Shown: positions 9,393-19,200 of the stretch, in pieces | How the letters are laid out: every line of letters begins with the position of its first letter | Position numbering within the stretch: the stretch's first letter is position 1 | Assembly: GCA_963851085.1 (NCBI GenBank) | Contig: CAWKNX010000004.1 | Coordinates: 404,215-468,214, forward strand | Source of the DNA: DATFVJ01 sp963851085 | Lineage (GTDB): Bacteria; Actinomycetota; Actinomycetes; Streptosporangiales; Streptosporangiaceae | Reading direction: 5' to 3' | DNA: 64,000 bases | Translations under genes and position numbers: made by a program | The notes under the pieces: generated by a model | Seen by the model: the letters and a program-made list of their open reading frames with translations, nothing else | What the model was told of the DNA's origin: nothing | The model's database searches: none

Positions 9393-11544
9393 TCAGGAAC
9401 CCGGGGCGTCGCCATGTCCGAAAGACGCCCGCAGCGCATCCGTCAGCAATGCGACCAGCGCCTCGAGCTGCACGTCGGCCGGCGAGGAGGCCTCCTGGTC
9501 CGCCCCGTCCAGCGCCCGGGCGGCAAGCCCCGCCTTGCCGTCGATCAGCCCGGCGATCCGGGCGTCGATGGTCTGCGCGGCGATGATGCGCCACGCGGTG
9601 ACCGGTTCGGCCTGCCCGATGCGGTGGCTGCGGTCGATGGCCTGGGTCTGCTCCGCGTCGGTCCAGGACAGCTCGGCCAGCACGATGTTCGAGGCGACCT
9701 GCAGATTCAGGCCCACGCCAGCCGCGGTCAGCGAGCACACCGCGACCGTGACGTCCGGGTCGTTCACGAAGGCGTCGACGTTCGCCTGCCGCGCCGTGGG
9801 CGTCTGGCCGCCACGGATCGACGAGAAGCGCACCCCCTGCCGGGCGAAAATCTCTTCGGCGGCGTCCATCACGTCGACGTGCTTGGCGAAGAAGACGACC
9901 TTGCCGGCGCTGCGGGCCAGCTGCGTCGCGTAGTCCGCGGCCAGTTCGGCTTTCGCCTGGCCGATGCGTCGCATCATGGTGAACACGTTCTCGCCGGACT
10001 GCGCGGTCGTCGCCTCCTTCAGCTCCGACCGGGCCACCCAGCGGACGAGGTCGTGGTCGATGCCCCCGGCGCCGACGTCGGAGGATCGGTTCGCGAGCGC
10101 GGTCTCGTACCGCGCCACCATCCGGCCGGCGAGGTCCCGTTCTGCCGCCCGGATCGACCGGCCGGCCCGTTCGTCCAGCTCAACGGGGAGGTCGGCGATA
10201 CGGCGGGCGGGGATGTCGGCGGCCACGTCGAGCTTGCGGCGGCGCACGATGCCGCGGTCGATCACGCACTGGCGCGCCGCGGCGTAGAAGCCCCGGTCGG
10301 CGGGCGTCAGGCCGGTGTCCTCAAGCGCGTCCACTAGCTCGTCGAGGGGCTTGCTGCCGTCGATCCAGCCGAGGAACTGCCAGATCGCCCGGAAGTCCTC
10401 GATGTCGTTGATCAGCGGGGTGCCGGTCAGCGCCATCAGCAGGGGCTGGTCCCGTACGGGACCGGACGCGGTCGGAGAGCGCGAGGACGTGCTGCGAGCG
10501 CTGCGAGGTCTTGTTCTTGATGAAGTGGGCCTCGTCCACGACCATGCCGCGGAAGCCGAAGTCGCTGAGCCAGCCCATGTGACGGTCGAGAACCTCGTAG
10601 TTGAGCACGACGATATCGGCGAAGCCGTCGACAGCCTCGCCGGCGCCCTGCACCACGGTGGCCGGGCGGTGGGAAGTCCAGCGGGCCGCCTCACGGGCCC
10701 AGTTGGTCTTGACGACGTTCGGCACGACGACGAGCAGCGGGTAGGCGTTCGCTGCTTCCGCGGCGAGCAGCGCCTGGGCCGTCTTGCCCAGACCCGGCTC
10801 ATCAGCGAGCAGGAACGTCCGGTGACCGGCAGCGGCCGCGGCGACCAGCTGCCCCTGGTGCGGCATCAGTTCCAGGCCCGCCGGGGTGAACCGTGCCGTC
10901 GGCGCCGGGAGCGCCATGCACGCCGGGGTTCCCCCACCGGCACGCTCGAAGGAACTCAGCAGCGGGCCGAGCAGCTCCCAGCCGGCCAGGCGGCGCGGAC
11001 GGGAGGTGAGCTGCGGAACGGCGGAGAAGTCGGGGGCGAGAAAGGGGTTCGCCAGTTGCCGGGAGATCACCGACTGCGGCACGACTCGCCGCTCCGAGCC
11101 GGCGGAAGCTGTAGCGGTCTCCGCCGGCGCGATCTCTTCGGGCGCTGGCGCGATGCCGAGGTCCCGCAGCATTTCCCGCTTGAGCGACCTGGCCGCGTCG
11201 GAGACGCCGGAGCCCTCGGCGAGCAGCGCCAGTAGCCCAGCGTCCTGGACGGCGGTCGTCGCGAGGATGGTCGCGATGCCGTCCAGGCTCTTGAGCTGCC
11301 CGGCCCGATGACTGTCGCTTCCGGCCGCCGCCCGGACGCGGGCGCGCTCGTCCCGCAGCAGCAGGGCGACGGCCTGGAACTTCGTACGCACGGCCGGCGT
11401 CACGCGGCCGCGCCGAGCAGCCGCCTCGACCTCACGGACGGTTCGGGCGAGCACCGAGACGACGTCACCGCGGTGGTGGACGCGTCGCTGCTTCCGCGGG
11501 GCGGTACGGCGAGCGCCCGTCTGGCGCTGGCCTGGTCGAGCCAC
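9393..11544 (-). pseudogene. SNF2-family DEAD/DEAH helicase, one frameshift
   Basis: A SNF2-type ATP-dependent DNA translocase of about 716 residues. It starts at a GTG at 11544 with AGAGGAGA upstream. The N-terminal 200 residues are helical and unassigned. Then come the ATPase motifs: LADEPGLGKTAQALL (Walker A, about residue 245), VVDEAH (about 335), ALTGTPLINDIEDF (motif III), and in the second lobe SLTAAGVGLNLQ and QAIDRSHRIGQAEPVTAWRI (motif VI). The gene is open in one frame from 11544 to about 10470 and in another from there to 9393. The break falls between ALSDRVRSR and LLMALTGTPL, and one small indel explains it. This is either real inactivation or an assembly error. Such proteins remodel DNA-protein complexes in repair or replication restart. 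Confidence 0.8.
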
Positions 11545-12243
11545 AGACTTCTCCTCTGGAATGCCGGGGCACGGTGGCCACGGCAGCATGCCGCACAGTC
11601 CCGCGGCCGGGGCGAGGAACGTCCCGAGCACAGGGCCTGGTGCTTCGAACGCCGAGCCGACTTGCGGATCTCCAAGGATCAACGCAGCGGGCCCCGGCAA
11701 GCGTCTCACGCGGACCCGGAGCCGCCGGTGGGTGGGCTGGTAACCACGGGCACGGGGAAAGTCGTCGTCGGACGACCGGCTCGGTTCTTGGGTACCGCTC
11801 ATGTTAACGCATGCGAGGGCGCATAATTCCCGGCCGCACGGTGGGTGAACGTCCTCAATTGCCGCGGACAGGGTCAAGCGCCGGGGCCTGGTGTGAGACT
11901 TGGCTATCTCGGGTGGTCAGCCGGCAGCCGTGAGCTCGGCTAAGGGCTGTCCCGTAAATGATCTCCAGTCGGCGGCTCGGTTCGGCGGTACCGCACCGTC
12001 ATGCGTACTGCTCGTGGCTGGCGCTGCCTCAGACGAGCCGTGGGAAGTCAGGATGATCGGCATAGCGCGAGGCGAGATCAAACAGTCGTCACATGGGCCA
12101 GGGGCCGCCGTCGAACAGGAGGCCGGAGGGTCGTGAGGCTTTTTGGGTATGCGCTCCTGCAACGGATCAGATGGAGCGAATCTCCAGGGCTTCGTCCTCG
12201 CGCGCCGATCAGGGTTCGTCCGCTGTCCCGCAGCAGGCTCGCG
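11545..12243. other. about 700 bases without a supported gene
   Basis: The frame of the helicase is open further upstream, but the GTG at 11544 with its strong ribosome-binding site is the likely start. Near 11944 lies GGGCTGTCCCGTAAATGAT, which resembles terminal repeats of actinobacterial IS5-family elements; only this end is visible. Confidence 0.35.
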
Positions 12244-12684
12244 TCAGCCGATCTCTTCGGCCAGGGCGACGATGATGCCCGCGGGGCCGCGGAGGTAACA
12301 GAGCAGGAAGATGCTCTCGTACTGTGCCACCTCGCCGAGGAGTTCGGCGCCGTGGGCGCGCAGGCGGGCGACGGTGTCATGGATGTCGTCGACAGCGAAC
12401 ATGACGCGATGCAGGCCCAGCGTGTTGGGCGGCGGGTTCTCCGGCTCGGCGCCGTCCGCCGCGGGGGCGTGGTACTTGGTCAGCTCCAGCTTGCTGTGGC
12501 CGTCCGGGGTCCGCATCATCGCGATGTCGCTCCGGACGCCGTCGAGTCCGACGGTGCGGTCCGCCCAGAGGCCTTCGATCTGTCCCTTGCCTTCTAGCTC
12601 CATGCCGAGCTCGGTGAAGAATGCGACGGCGGCGTCCAGGTCGTCGACGACGATGGCGACGTTGTCCATCCGCTGAATGGTCAT
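12244..12684 (-). CDS. VOC-family protein
   Basis: A 146-residue glyoxalase/bleomycin-resistance-fold protein, complete. It opens MTIQRMDNVAIVVDDLDAAV and has two beta-alpha-beta-beta-beta modules: FFTELGMELEGKG with DGHSKLELTKYH, then LHRVMFAVDDIHDTVARLRA with CYLRGPAGIIVALAEEIG. The metal-ligand pattern (His, Glu, His, Glu) is consistent with lactoylglutathione-lyase relatives. The start is the ATG at 12684. It is divergent from the methyltransferase at 12946, with about 260 bases between them that could hold promoters for both. Confidence 0.82.
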   Translation of the reverse strand: MTIQRMDNVAIVVDDLDAAVAFFTELGMELEGKGQIEGLWADRTVGLDGVRSDIAMMRTPDGHSKLELTKYHAPAADGAEPENPPPNTLGLHRVMFAVDDIHDTVARLRAHGAELLGEVAQYESIFLLCYLRGPAGIIVALAEEIG

Positions 12685-12945
12685 GTCTGCCAGCATACGG
12701 CCGCGGCGAGCCGCCAGTCCGGTGTGGAAGGAACCGACGGCTCGGTTGGCCTCAAGGTGATGCCTCTCCGACAGTGTGACGCTGAGTGACGGGTACGATC
12801 CGAGAGAACGCGCGCCGACCCGCCGTTCGGAGCGGCTGGCGACTTCTCGGGCTGACTTGCTGGGGGCGCGCCTATCGGGCATTATGTACTCCCCGCCAAG
12901 GAGTGCCTTCGTGTTCGGTGGATGCATCTGATAGCGGGAGGGCCG

Positions 12946-13788
12946 ATGCCGAGCGGCGATGAGATCCGAGACGTTCAGCGAGCGACGTGGGCCGGGCTTT
13001 CTGCGGGCTGGGAGAAGTGGGACTCGGTCATCATCGATCAGCTGGGCCCGGTTGGCACAGCGATTATCGAGCGTCTCGACATCGCCGATGATCAGCAGCA
13101 TCTCGACATTGCCGCGGGCACTGGTGAGCCGGGGCTGACCGTCGCCAAGCTCGCGCCGAGGGGACACGTCGTTCTGACCGACCTTGCGGCTGAGATGCTC
13201 GACATCGCGACGCGACGAGCGAACGCGCAGGGGATCACCAATTTTGAGACCAAGGTGTGCAGCGCCGACGACCTGCCATTCGGTGACGCGACATTCGACA
13301 GCATCTCGGTACGGTTCGGATACATGTTCTTTCCCGACGTCGCCAAAGCGACCGCCGAGTTCGCGCGCGTGCTCAAGCCGGGCGGACGTCTCTGCTCGTC
13401 GGTATGGGTCAAGCCCGAGGAAAACCCGTGGACGACGATCGCCATGCAGGCAATCGCGACGGAGGCGGTGCTGGCGCCACCCGACCCGGACGGGCCGAAT
13501 ATGTTCCGGTGCGCTGCCCCGGGATATGTCAGTGCCCTGTACGAGGCCGCGGGGCTGCGCGACGTTGCCGAGTGGAACGTCGACGTCGAACTCGTGACGC
13601 GATCGCCCGCGCAGTATTGGGAGATGATCAGCGAGCACGTCTCGCTCGCGGTTGCGGCGCTTCAGCAGGTCGGCGAACCGGCGCGGGAGCGGATCGCGAA
13701 AGCCGTCATCGCCAATGTCAGCACCTACGAAGAAGACGGCAAGGTAAGGATTCCGGGCGTGGCCCGCTGCATCGTCGGCACGAAGTAG
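12946..13788 (+). CDS. class I SAM-dependent methyltransferase
   Basis: A 280-residue methyltransferase of the UbiE/Methyltransf_11 type. The AdoMet-binding signature is HLDIAAGTGEPGLTVAKL (motif I, about residue 50). It is followed by GHVVLTDLAAEMLDIA (motif II, Asp for the ribose), CSADDLPFGDATFDSISVRF and EFARVLKPGGRLCSSVWV. The C-terminal part (SPAQYWEMISEHVSLAVAAL) resembles a common actinobacterial subgroup of unknown substrate. The ATG at 12946 is preceded by CGGGAGGG; an upstream ATG at 12922 is in frame but lacks that site. Confidence 0.83.
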   Translation: MPSGDEIRDVQRATWAGLSAGWEKWDSVIIDQLGPVGTAIIERLDIADDQQHLDIAAGTGEPGLTVAKLAPRGHVVLTDLAAEMLDIATRRANAQGITNFETKVCSADDLPFGDATFDSISVRFGYMFFPDVAKATAEFARVLKPGGRLCSSVWVKPEENPWTTIAMQAIATEAVLAPPDPDGPNMFRCAAPGYVSALYEAAGLRDVAEWNVDVELVTRSPAQYWEMISEHVSLAVAALQQVGEPARERIAKAVIANVSTYEEDGKVRIPGVARCIVGTK

Positions 13789-14211
13789 GGACGCCCGAAC
13801 TGGAGCGTCTGCGCACAGTTGCCGAGCCGCGGAGCTCATCTTGGCAGCCGGAAATAGTCGGCGTTTAGCGCGGCCCTCGATCCGGACCGCACGACTGAGT
13901 TGACGATCACCGCCACTGACTGGACATACAGGCCAGCGAATAAGTATGCGAGCGCGCAACACCCGCTCATCGGCATGACCGTGAAACCAGCCCAACCCGC
14001 GGCAGAGAGGGGATCGGTGTACAGATCAGCCTGTTCGGCGCGGCACCGACAGCGTCCCGGTGGACAGAGGCTGGCGCGCAGATCGCGGGTACGCGCGCCC
14101 GCACTATCGCCCACCCAGTTCGTTCCGTTACAAGTTGCCGCCGTCTGGCTGCCGATCCAGGCGTGGCCGCGGACGATCCGCCGGCTGGTGCCGTCACGAT
14201 GGATGGCATCG
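13789..14211. other. about 420 bases; possible membrane-protein scrap
   Basis: A minus-strand frame ending at 13836 contains a hydrophobic run (GCCALAYLFAGLYVQSVAVI) with a short basic tail. It may be the end of a lost membrane protein. No start or family is visible. Confidence 0.25.
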
Positions 14212-14406
14212 TCATCGTGAGCGTCGCCCGCAGGATTTCGGCCAGGTCTGCCAGATGTCCCGATATGGCGGGTAGTGGTCATTGCGGCGGTCTCGTTCGG
14301 GCGGTGGCAGCCGGGGCCACCATCCGGGCACGTCCCGCCGGCAGGTTTCGTATTGCGCGCCGTACCGGCTGGCCAGGGCTGGCTGTTCATACCAGCGGAC
14401 GAACGC
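14212..14406 (-). pseudogene. isoprenylcysteine carboxyl methyltransferase-like protein, C-terminal scrap
   Basis: The minus-strand frame reads FVRWYEQPALASRYGAQYE and then RDVPGWWPRL. This is the characteristic C-terminal end of ICMT-like integral-membrane methyltransferases. Everything upstream of the Phe at about 14406 belongs to the NACHT gene read antisense. The junction marks a deletion or insertion boundary that removed the rest of this gene and the 5' end of the NACHT gene. Confidence 0.6.
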
Positions 14407-16150
14407 GCCGACGGCGGCGCCGCGCCCGCCCAGGACCGGCACCTGGCCGACGTCGCCGCCATGTACCCCCGCCTGGACACGGGGCTTGATGCGGTGGCGG
14501 GTTCGCTGCTGTCGGCGGACACCCGCTCGGGCGAGATGCGGATCACCGGCACCGGGGCCGCGTCCGGCCTGCTCGGGCACGTCGCGGCCGCCGGCGGGAA
14601 CCTGCTGATCGTCGGCCGCCCCGGCAGCGGCAAGACGACGCTGCTCAAACAGCTGGTGACCGCGGCCCCGGCCGCCGCGGTGCGCCGGTACCGGTTCTTC
14701 TTCGACCTGGCCGTCAAGGGCCGCGCCGAGACGTTCCCCGAGTTCGTGACCCGGACGCTGGGGCCGTACATGGCGGTCGAGGCCGCGTACGTGTTCCCGG
14801 TGTTCTGCTACTTCGCCCGCGCGGGGTCCGTGCTGTGCGCGCTGGACGGTTTCGACGAGGCCGTGCCGCAGCTGACCCAGGCCGGATTCCTGGACCTGTT
14901 CACCGAACTGTCCCAGGTGCTGTCCGCCGAATCCGCCGTGGTCATGACCTCGCGGGTGTCGTTCCTGGAGGACTCCCCGCCGGTGCGGCGGCTGCTCGAT
15001 GGCACCAGCATGATGTCGGAGAAACTCCTCCAGCAGGTGCACGCCGAGGGCGTCGACCCGCTGGCCGTGCCCCGGTTCTCGGTGCTGCGCCTGCACGACG
15101 ATCCTTCCGGCGGCACGCCGCTGGAGGCGCAGCTCGCACGCCTGGTCCACGTCGCCGAGGGTGACGCGGCTCGCCGGGGCGGCCCGGACAATCCTTCCGG
15201 GCCGCCCCGGCAGGCTGACCTCGGCGACCTGCTCTGGCGGCACCTCACCCAGGTGGTGGACCCGGCACTGCTGCCCCAGGTGGCCGCGTTCTTCGGGCTG
15301 GCGTTCCTGCGCGGCGCCACAACGTTCACGCTGATCGACCTGGTGAACGAGCTCGGGATCGCCGTATTCGATGGTAGCCGGGTCAGCTACGGCAGCTTCC
15401 GGCTTCAGCCCCTGTTCCGGCCCGCCGACGCCACCGGCGCCGATGGCGCGGCGAGCGCTACCAGAGTCGCGTTCCGGCATGCCGCCTATCAGGAACTGCT
15501 GGCAGCGGACTTCCTCCGCACCCCGGCCGCGAGGCCGCGCTCGACGCGGCCGCGCGGCCGCGGCTGACCGCGCAGGTCCGCGAGTTCCTGGCCCGCCGCT
15601 CCGGCCAGGCCAGCACCGATGACTGCATCCTGCCGGCCGGTGTCCACCTCGCCGGGCCCAGCCACCACCTGGTGCTGCGCCGCATCGAACGGCCCGTCCG
15701 GTTCGACCGGTTCCCCGTCACGGTCGGCCGGTACAAGCGGTTCCCGGAAGCGGCCGCCGCGCATGGGTCAGCCGAGTGGGACCATCCCGGCATGCCGTCC
15801 GGCTTCAGTCACGAGCCATGGCGCGACCGGCTGCGCGTCCCGGATTACTACGACGATCCTGCCTACGACGGTCATCCGGCGATCGCGGTCAACTGGTGGA
15901 GCGCGTACGCGTTCGCCCGCTTCGAGGGCAAGCGGCTGCCGACCTCGCTGGAATGGGAAGCCGCCGCCCGCGGCGCCGATGGCCGCCTGTTCCCCTGGGG
16001 CGACGAGGTCGACCTCGGGGTTGTCAACTGCGCCGACTCCTGGAGCGAGCATCCCTTGATCACCTACGAGGCATGGCGCGCCGAGGGGAATCCCCGAATC
16101 GTTCTCGGTGCAGGTTTGCGGATACACAGCGCAATGGCTCCGGACTGATC
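14406..16150 (+). pseudogene. NACHT NTPase fused to an FGE-sulfatase domain, truncated and frameshifted
   Basis: Frame one (to 15567) carries a NACHT-type P-loop NTPase: LLIVGRPGSGKTTLLKQLV (Walker A), CALDGFDEAVPQL (Walker B region), SAVVMTSRVSFLED (sensor), then helical modules ending FRHAAYQELLAADFL. A one-base loss near 15529 moves the frame. The second part then reads VREFLARRSG, followed by a formylglycine-generating-enzyme (SUMF1/C-type-lectin-like) domain: RFDRFPVTVGRYKRFP, NWWSAYAFARFEGKRLPTS, LEWEAAARG and LFPWGDE. That domain stops about 60 to 80 residues early, near 16095, so its C-terminal motif is missing. The 5' end is also cut at 14406. NACHT-FGE architectures belong to bacterial conflict and immunity proteins; this copy is a relic. 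Confidence 0.75.
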
Positions 16151-16270
16151 CGCTGTTGGATCGCTTTGTCGGCAGTGCTCTCTGCAGCTGTGAGGGATCG
16201 CGGCTCGGTTGGCCGGAATGGCCGTGCTGTACAGAACGCCGTCGTGTCGCGTCGGCAAGGGAGTGCGCGG

Positions 16271-19200
16271 CTACGGGCAAGCTCGCTGGTACGGCTCTGA
16301 TTGAACGTCGGAATCCCACTGCTGAAGCGGCAGGGAGTTTCCGCCCGATATGCCGCACACCGCGGCCACGAGATCGCGGGGGAATGCGACGTCCCACAGC
16401 CGGGCCGTGCCATCGAAGCCCGCCGTGGCCAGGATCTTCCCGTCCGGGCTGAACGCCACCCCGGAAGACTGCTGGCTGTCGGCGGTCAGCGGCAGGCCTA
16501 TCTGCTGGTGGGTGGCGACGTCCCACAGCCGGGCCGTGCCGTCCCCCCAGGCGGTGGCGAGAGTGTTCCCGTCCGGGCTGAACGCAACCGCGCTGGCGGA
16601 GCCGCCGCCGAAAGTGGTCATCGGCACGCCGATCTGCTGGTGGGTGGTGACGTCCCACAGCTGCACGGTGTCGGCCTCGCTGGCCGTGGCGAGAGTGTTC
16701 CCGTCCGGGCTGAACGCGAGCCCGTATACGGCGCTGCCGTACAGGCCTCCGTATGCCGCGCTGCCGGAGGCGCTTAGCGGCGCGTCTAGCTGCTTGCGGG
16801 TGGCGGTGGCCCACAGCCGGACCGTGCCGTCGCCGCTGCCGGTGGCGAAGATCCGGCCGTCCGGGCTGAACGCCACCGAGTACGCGCCCTCGGCGGCGGG
16901 GCTGGTCAGAAGCGGCCCGCCGATCCGGCGGTGGGTGGCGACATCCCACAGCTGGAACGTGGTGTTGGCCGCGGTGGCGAGAATCTTGCCGTCGGGGCTG
17001 AACGCCACCGCGTTCACGCCGATGTCGCTCCCGGTGATCAGCGGCCCGCCGATCCGGCGGTGGGTGGCCACAGTCCACAGCCGGGCCGTGCCGTCAAGGC
17101 CAGCCGTGGCGAGGATCTTGCCGTTCGGGCTGAACGCCACCGCGCTCACCTGTTCGCCGCCGGTGGTCAGCGGCGCGCCGATCTGCCGGTGGGTGGCCAC
17201 GGCCCACAGCTGCGTCCTGCCGTCACCGCTGGCCGTGGCCAGGGTCTTCCCGTCCGGGCTGAACGCCACCGCCACAAGCTCGCTGCCGGGATCTTCCAGT
17301 GCCGCGCCGACCTGGCCCCAAAGCGCGATGTTCCACAGCCGGGCCGTGCCGTCAAGGCCAGCCGTGGCCAGGGTCTTGCCGTCCGGGCTGAACGCCACCG
17401 CAGACAGGTCGCTGGCGCCGGTGTTCGGCGGCCCGCCGATCTGCTGGTGGGTGGCGACGTCCCACAGCTGTGCCGTGTTGCCGCTCGCGGTGGCGAGCGT
17501 CTTCCCGTCGGGACTGAACACCACCACGGTCACTGACTTGTGCGCAGTGCTCAGCGGCGCGCCGATCTGGCGGTGGGTGGCGACATCCCACAGCCGGGCC
17601 GTGCCCTCCCGGCTGGCCGTGGCCAGGGTCTTGCCGTCCGGGCTGAACGCCACCGAGGACACGTCGGTACCGCCAGCGGCCAGCGGCCCGCCGATCTGGC
17701 GGTGGGTGGCCGCATCCCACAGCCGGGCCGTGCCGTCGTTGCCCGCGGTGGCGAGAATCTTGCCGTCCTGGCTGAACGCCACGGCGTTCACGGCGCTGCC
17801 CGTCGCCGGGGCCAGCGGTTCGCCGATCTGCTGGTGGGTCGCGACGTCCCACAGCCAGACCATGTCCGCGTTGTCCGCGGTGGCGAGGGTCTTCCCGTCC
17901 GGGCTGAAGGCCACCGAGGAAATCTGGCCGCCGTCGTCGGCGCTCAGCGGCCCGCCGATCTGGCGGCGGGTCGCGACATCCCACAGCCGGGCCGTGCCGT
18001 CACTGCTGGCGGTGGCAAGCGTCTTCCCGTCCGGGCTGAACGCCACCAGGTACGTCTTGCCGCGGTCGGCGGCCAGCGGTCGGCCGATCTGGCGGTGGGT
18101 CGCGACATCCCACAGCCGGGCCGTGCCGTCACTGCTGGCGGTGGCAAGCGTCTTCCCGTCCGGGCTGACCGACACCGACACGCCGTTGGTGCTGGGGGCG
18201 ACGACCAGCACCGCGCGGTCCGGCTGCGCGAGAGCGTCCAGCAGGCTGACGCGGGCCAGCGGGGTGTGAGCCAGCCCCCAGGCTGACGCGGCCAGCTCGG
18301 CTGCCCCAGCGGGATCCGTGGTGTCAAGTGCCTCGCTCTGCGTCGCGAGCTGGCCGGAGAGCGCCATCTTGCGCTGCTGGTTGGCGTCACTGGCCGCCTT
18401 GACGGCCAGGCCCGCGGCGACAAGGGACGCGACGAGCAGCACGACCAGGACGCCGGTCATTGCCCGCCGCTGACGGATGCTCCGGGCTTCGGCGCGGTCG
18501 CTGGCCCGCAGGAAATCACGCTGAACGCCGGTCAGCGCCGGGTAGCGGCGCGGGTCCTCCGCCCACCGTGCGGATGCCTGGCGGAGGGAGACGAGCTGGG
18601 TTCCCCGGTACAGGTAGGACGGGTCTTCGCGCTTGCCGTGCCACGCGGCCGCATCGTCAGCGAGCTGTCCGTAAAGAATCCAGCTTGCCTGGTCATCTGC
18701 CAGCCAGCCGCGTAGCTTCGGCCAGGCGCTCAGCAGGGCGTCATGGGCGATCTGCGCGTTACCGTCGTCGAGAACGATCAGGCGCTTGGCGGCGAACGCC
18801 TCCAGGACCTCGTCGATCCGGGACCGGTCAGCATCCGCACGGCCGGCGTAAAGGTCGGCCCGGTTCAGCGGGCGGCGGGCGAACGTGCCGTCGCGGCCAG
18901 CGACGGTCATGCTGCGCAGGATTTCCCGTGCCAGCCCGTGCTGCTCGCCCCCGAGCCTGTCGTAGACCGCGTCAGCGCTGGTCTGGACGGCGCGACTCAC
19001 ACCGCCCGTCATTTCGTACCCGCGCGTCGTCAGCTGGTCACCGTCCCGGTTCTCCCAGGTGAGCAACATCGCCTGGGACAGCAGCGGCAGCACTCCTGCC
19101 GCGTCATCGCCGCCCGCAGCGTGCAGATCGCTGACGACGGCGTTCGTCAGCGCGGGATCAATGTGCAACCCAGCCGCTTCCGCCGGGCCGGTGATGGCCA

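Noticed and set aside
14060..14140. possible tRNA-like sequence
   Set aside because: I could not fold a full cloverleaf or find a T-loop with the usual TTCGA; it is not supported.
14407..15480. long minus-strand open frame opposite the NACHT domain
   Set aside because: Only its end (14212-14406) has real similarity (ICMT-like); the rest is antisense of the NACHT gene.
16350..18269. 639-codon plus-strand open frame across the WD40 region
   Set aside because: It is the antisense of the WD40 repeats; high GC and repeat structure keep it open. It has no family features.
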